Shown piece after piece: positions 63,101-64,000 of a DNA stretch of 64,000 bases (the stretch's first letter is position 1; each line of letters begins with the position of its first letter). Under the pieces are notes generated by a model that searched no databases, had not been told where the DNA came from, and saw nothing but the letters and a program-made list of their open reading frames with translations. Source of the stretch: Liolophura sinensis (lineage: Eukaryota; Mollusca; Polyplacophora; Chitonida; Chitonidae); NCBI RefSeq assembly GCF_032854445.1, contig NC_088295.1, forward strand, positions 76,476,028 through 76,540,027, written 5' to 3'. The translations under genes and the position numbers were made by a program.

Positions 63101-64000
63101 AATCCGAATACTTAACTTGCATATGCGTTTCGAATGTTACATACTATGGTGTAATTTTCTGTATTAAAGTCGTAGTTGTTTAGGTGAAGATCTTTATCCC
63201 ATACGCGGTTACGTGAACAGAGAAGGGAAAAGGAGCATCAGACGAATAGAAAAAAACAACAAAAAAATGAAATGAAAACAAATAATACTAATCAAACAGC
63301 ACTGTCAAAGAAGACGACGACAGTACGTTTGCGTCACCCAAGTCGTTATGGAGGCCTGGAGGAATTTGAGTAGCGTTATGCATTTTTTTATTCGATGATA
63401 TTAATTGTACATTGCACATCTTTTCAACCTCGATTGGTCTGCGAGTTGACATGTACTAGATGGGTGTAAGCTATGCATCCAAGTTATTGGCTATACAGCC
63501 AAAACGGGAAGTAGTGCTACTTTCCTGTATTGTGAACTACCCGATGGTTCTACAGAAATTTTCCCGCATACCCTCGCTCAGGCGAACTTAACACATTGTT
63601 AAGCCCGTGTGTACCGTCACAATCAATAATGAGGAACAAGTGGAATAGCCTGGTGTTGACGTTCTCAGATCGTTTTACTCCATAACATGACGCATAAGCA
63701 CTGTAACGGTTTTAAATTCACCATGCAGACCAGCTCTTCATTTACTGGCGGCTTTTCACATTACTTGAGACGTTGCTAATCATTCATGGCAGAACAATAT
63801 TATGTTTAAGCTCCACAGTTGTCAATCAGCGCAAATTGTGATTCTGTCTGTAGATGTACAAACGTTACTTAACCCGTTTGCTAATCCCGATATTCCTAGA
63901 ATATCTTTCAGTTAAATTTAACAAAGGTTGTGCGTTTAGATGTTTGCTCGTATCTTTCATTAATGTACCAGTTCAGTGTCATTTTGTGACTAACACCACA
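54139..64000. other. Gene-poor right end
   Basis: About 10 kb without a gene I can support. Frames of 90-130 codons (55.0-55.4, 55.8-56.2, 60.5-60.9 kb) overlap each other on both strands and match nothing. A possible Ly6 relic lies at 62065-62221. A G-rich tract occurs near 61.25 kb. Confidence 0.5.

Noticed and set aside
1-64000. CRISPR arrays, operons, tRNA or rRNA genes
   Set aside because: The tandem arrays have no unique spacers. The tRNA-like boxes belong to SINE heads. No rRNA or prokaryotic signals were seen.

Overview
This is eukaryotic nuclear DNA, most likely from a marine mollusc or a close lophotrochozoan. The reasons are: no operons or long ORFs; AT-rich, repeat-laden sequence; exons of about 70-250 bp bounded by GT/AG sites; more than ten copies of a tRNA-headed SINE whose tail reads like the V-SINE/RUDI-type elements common in molluscs; a Penelope-like retroelement; and a Tc1/mariner relic. 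The species cannot be named from the sequence alone.

Two protein-coding genes can be supported, both on the minus strand and both of the Ly6/uPAR three-finger family (secreted or GPI-anchored, 10-cysteine LU domain). Gene A has three phase-compatible exons: 27411-27534 (signal peptide), 17814-17963 (fingers 1-2) and 14264-14487 (finger 3 plus GPI-type tail), together 165 codons. Gene B has the same plan: 48922-49059 and 47874-48121, with a weaker candidate first exon at 54066-54138. In both genes the middle exon is a symmetric phase 1-1 exon and all ten cysteines of the fold are present. The two proteins are clearly diverged, so this looks like an old family pair, not a recent tandem duplicate.

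The rest is mobile and tandem DNA. From 5' to 3': a 39-bp minisatellite (0.6-1.9 kb); two minus-strand SINE families (4.5 and 5.7 kb); a 143-bp tandem (8.9 kb); a 65-bp satellite with a trimeric higher order (12.3 kb); gene A with SINE-bearing introns (14.2-27.5 kb); a CpG-richer stretch just upstream of gene A (27.6-28.0 kb); a full-length SINE with a 10-bp target-site duplication (30.2 kb); a fold-back repeat region (31.5-32.1 kb); a transposon cluster at 35.9-40.5 kb (two Penelope-like fragments, one carrying an 18-bp minisatellite that grew out of its own coding sequence, then a dispersed repeat and a Tc1/mariner pseudogene); decayed SINEs (40.6-42 kb); an 81-84-bp tandem (45.8 kb); gene B (47.9-54.1 kb); a (TA)n tract (50.8 kb, inside gene B's proposed first intron); and about 10 kb at the right end with no gene that I can defend.

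No tRNA, rRNA, CRISPR, bacterial or phage features were seen. The most useful results are the spliced Ly6 gene models and the Penelope-derived minisatellite.
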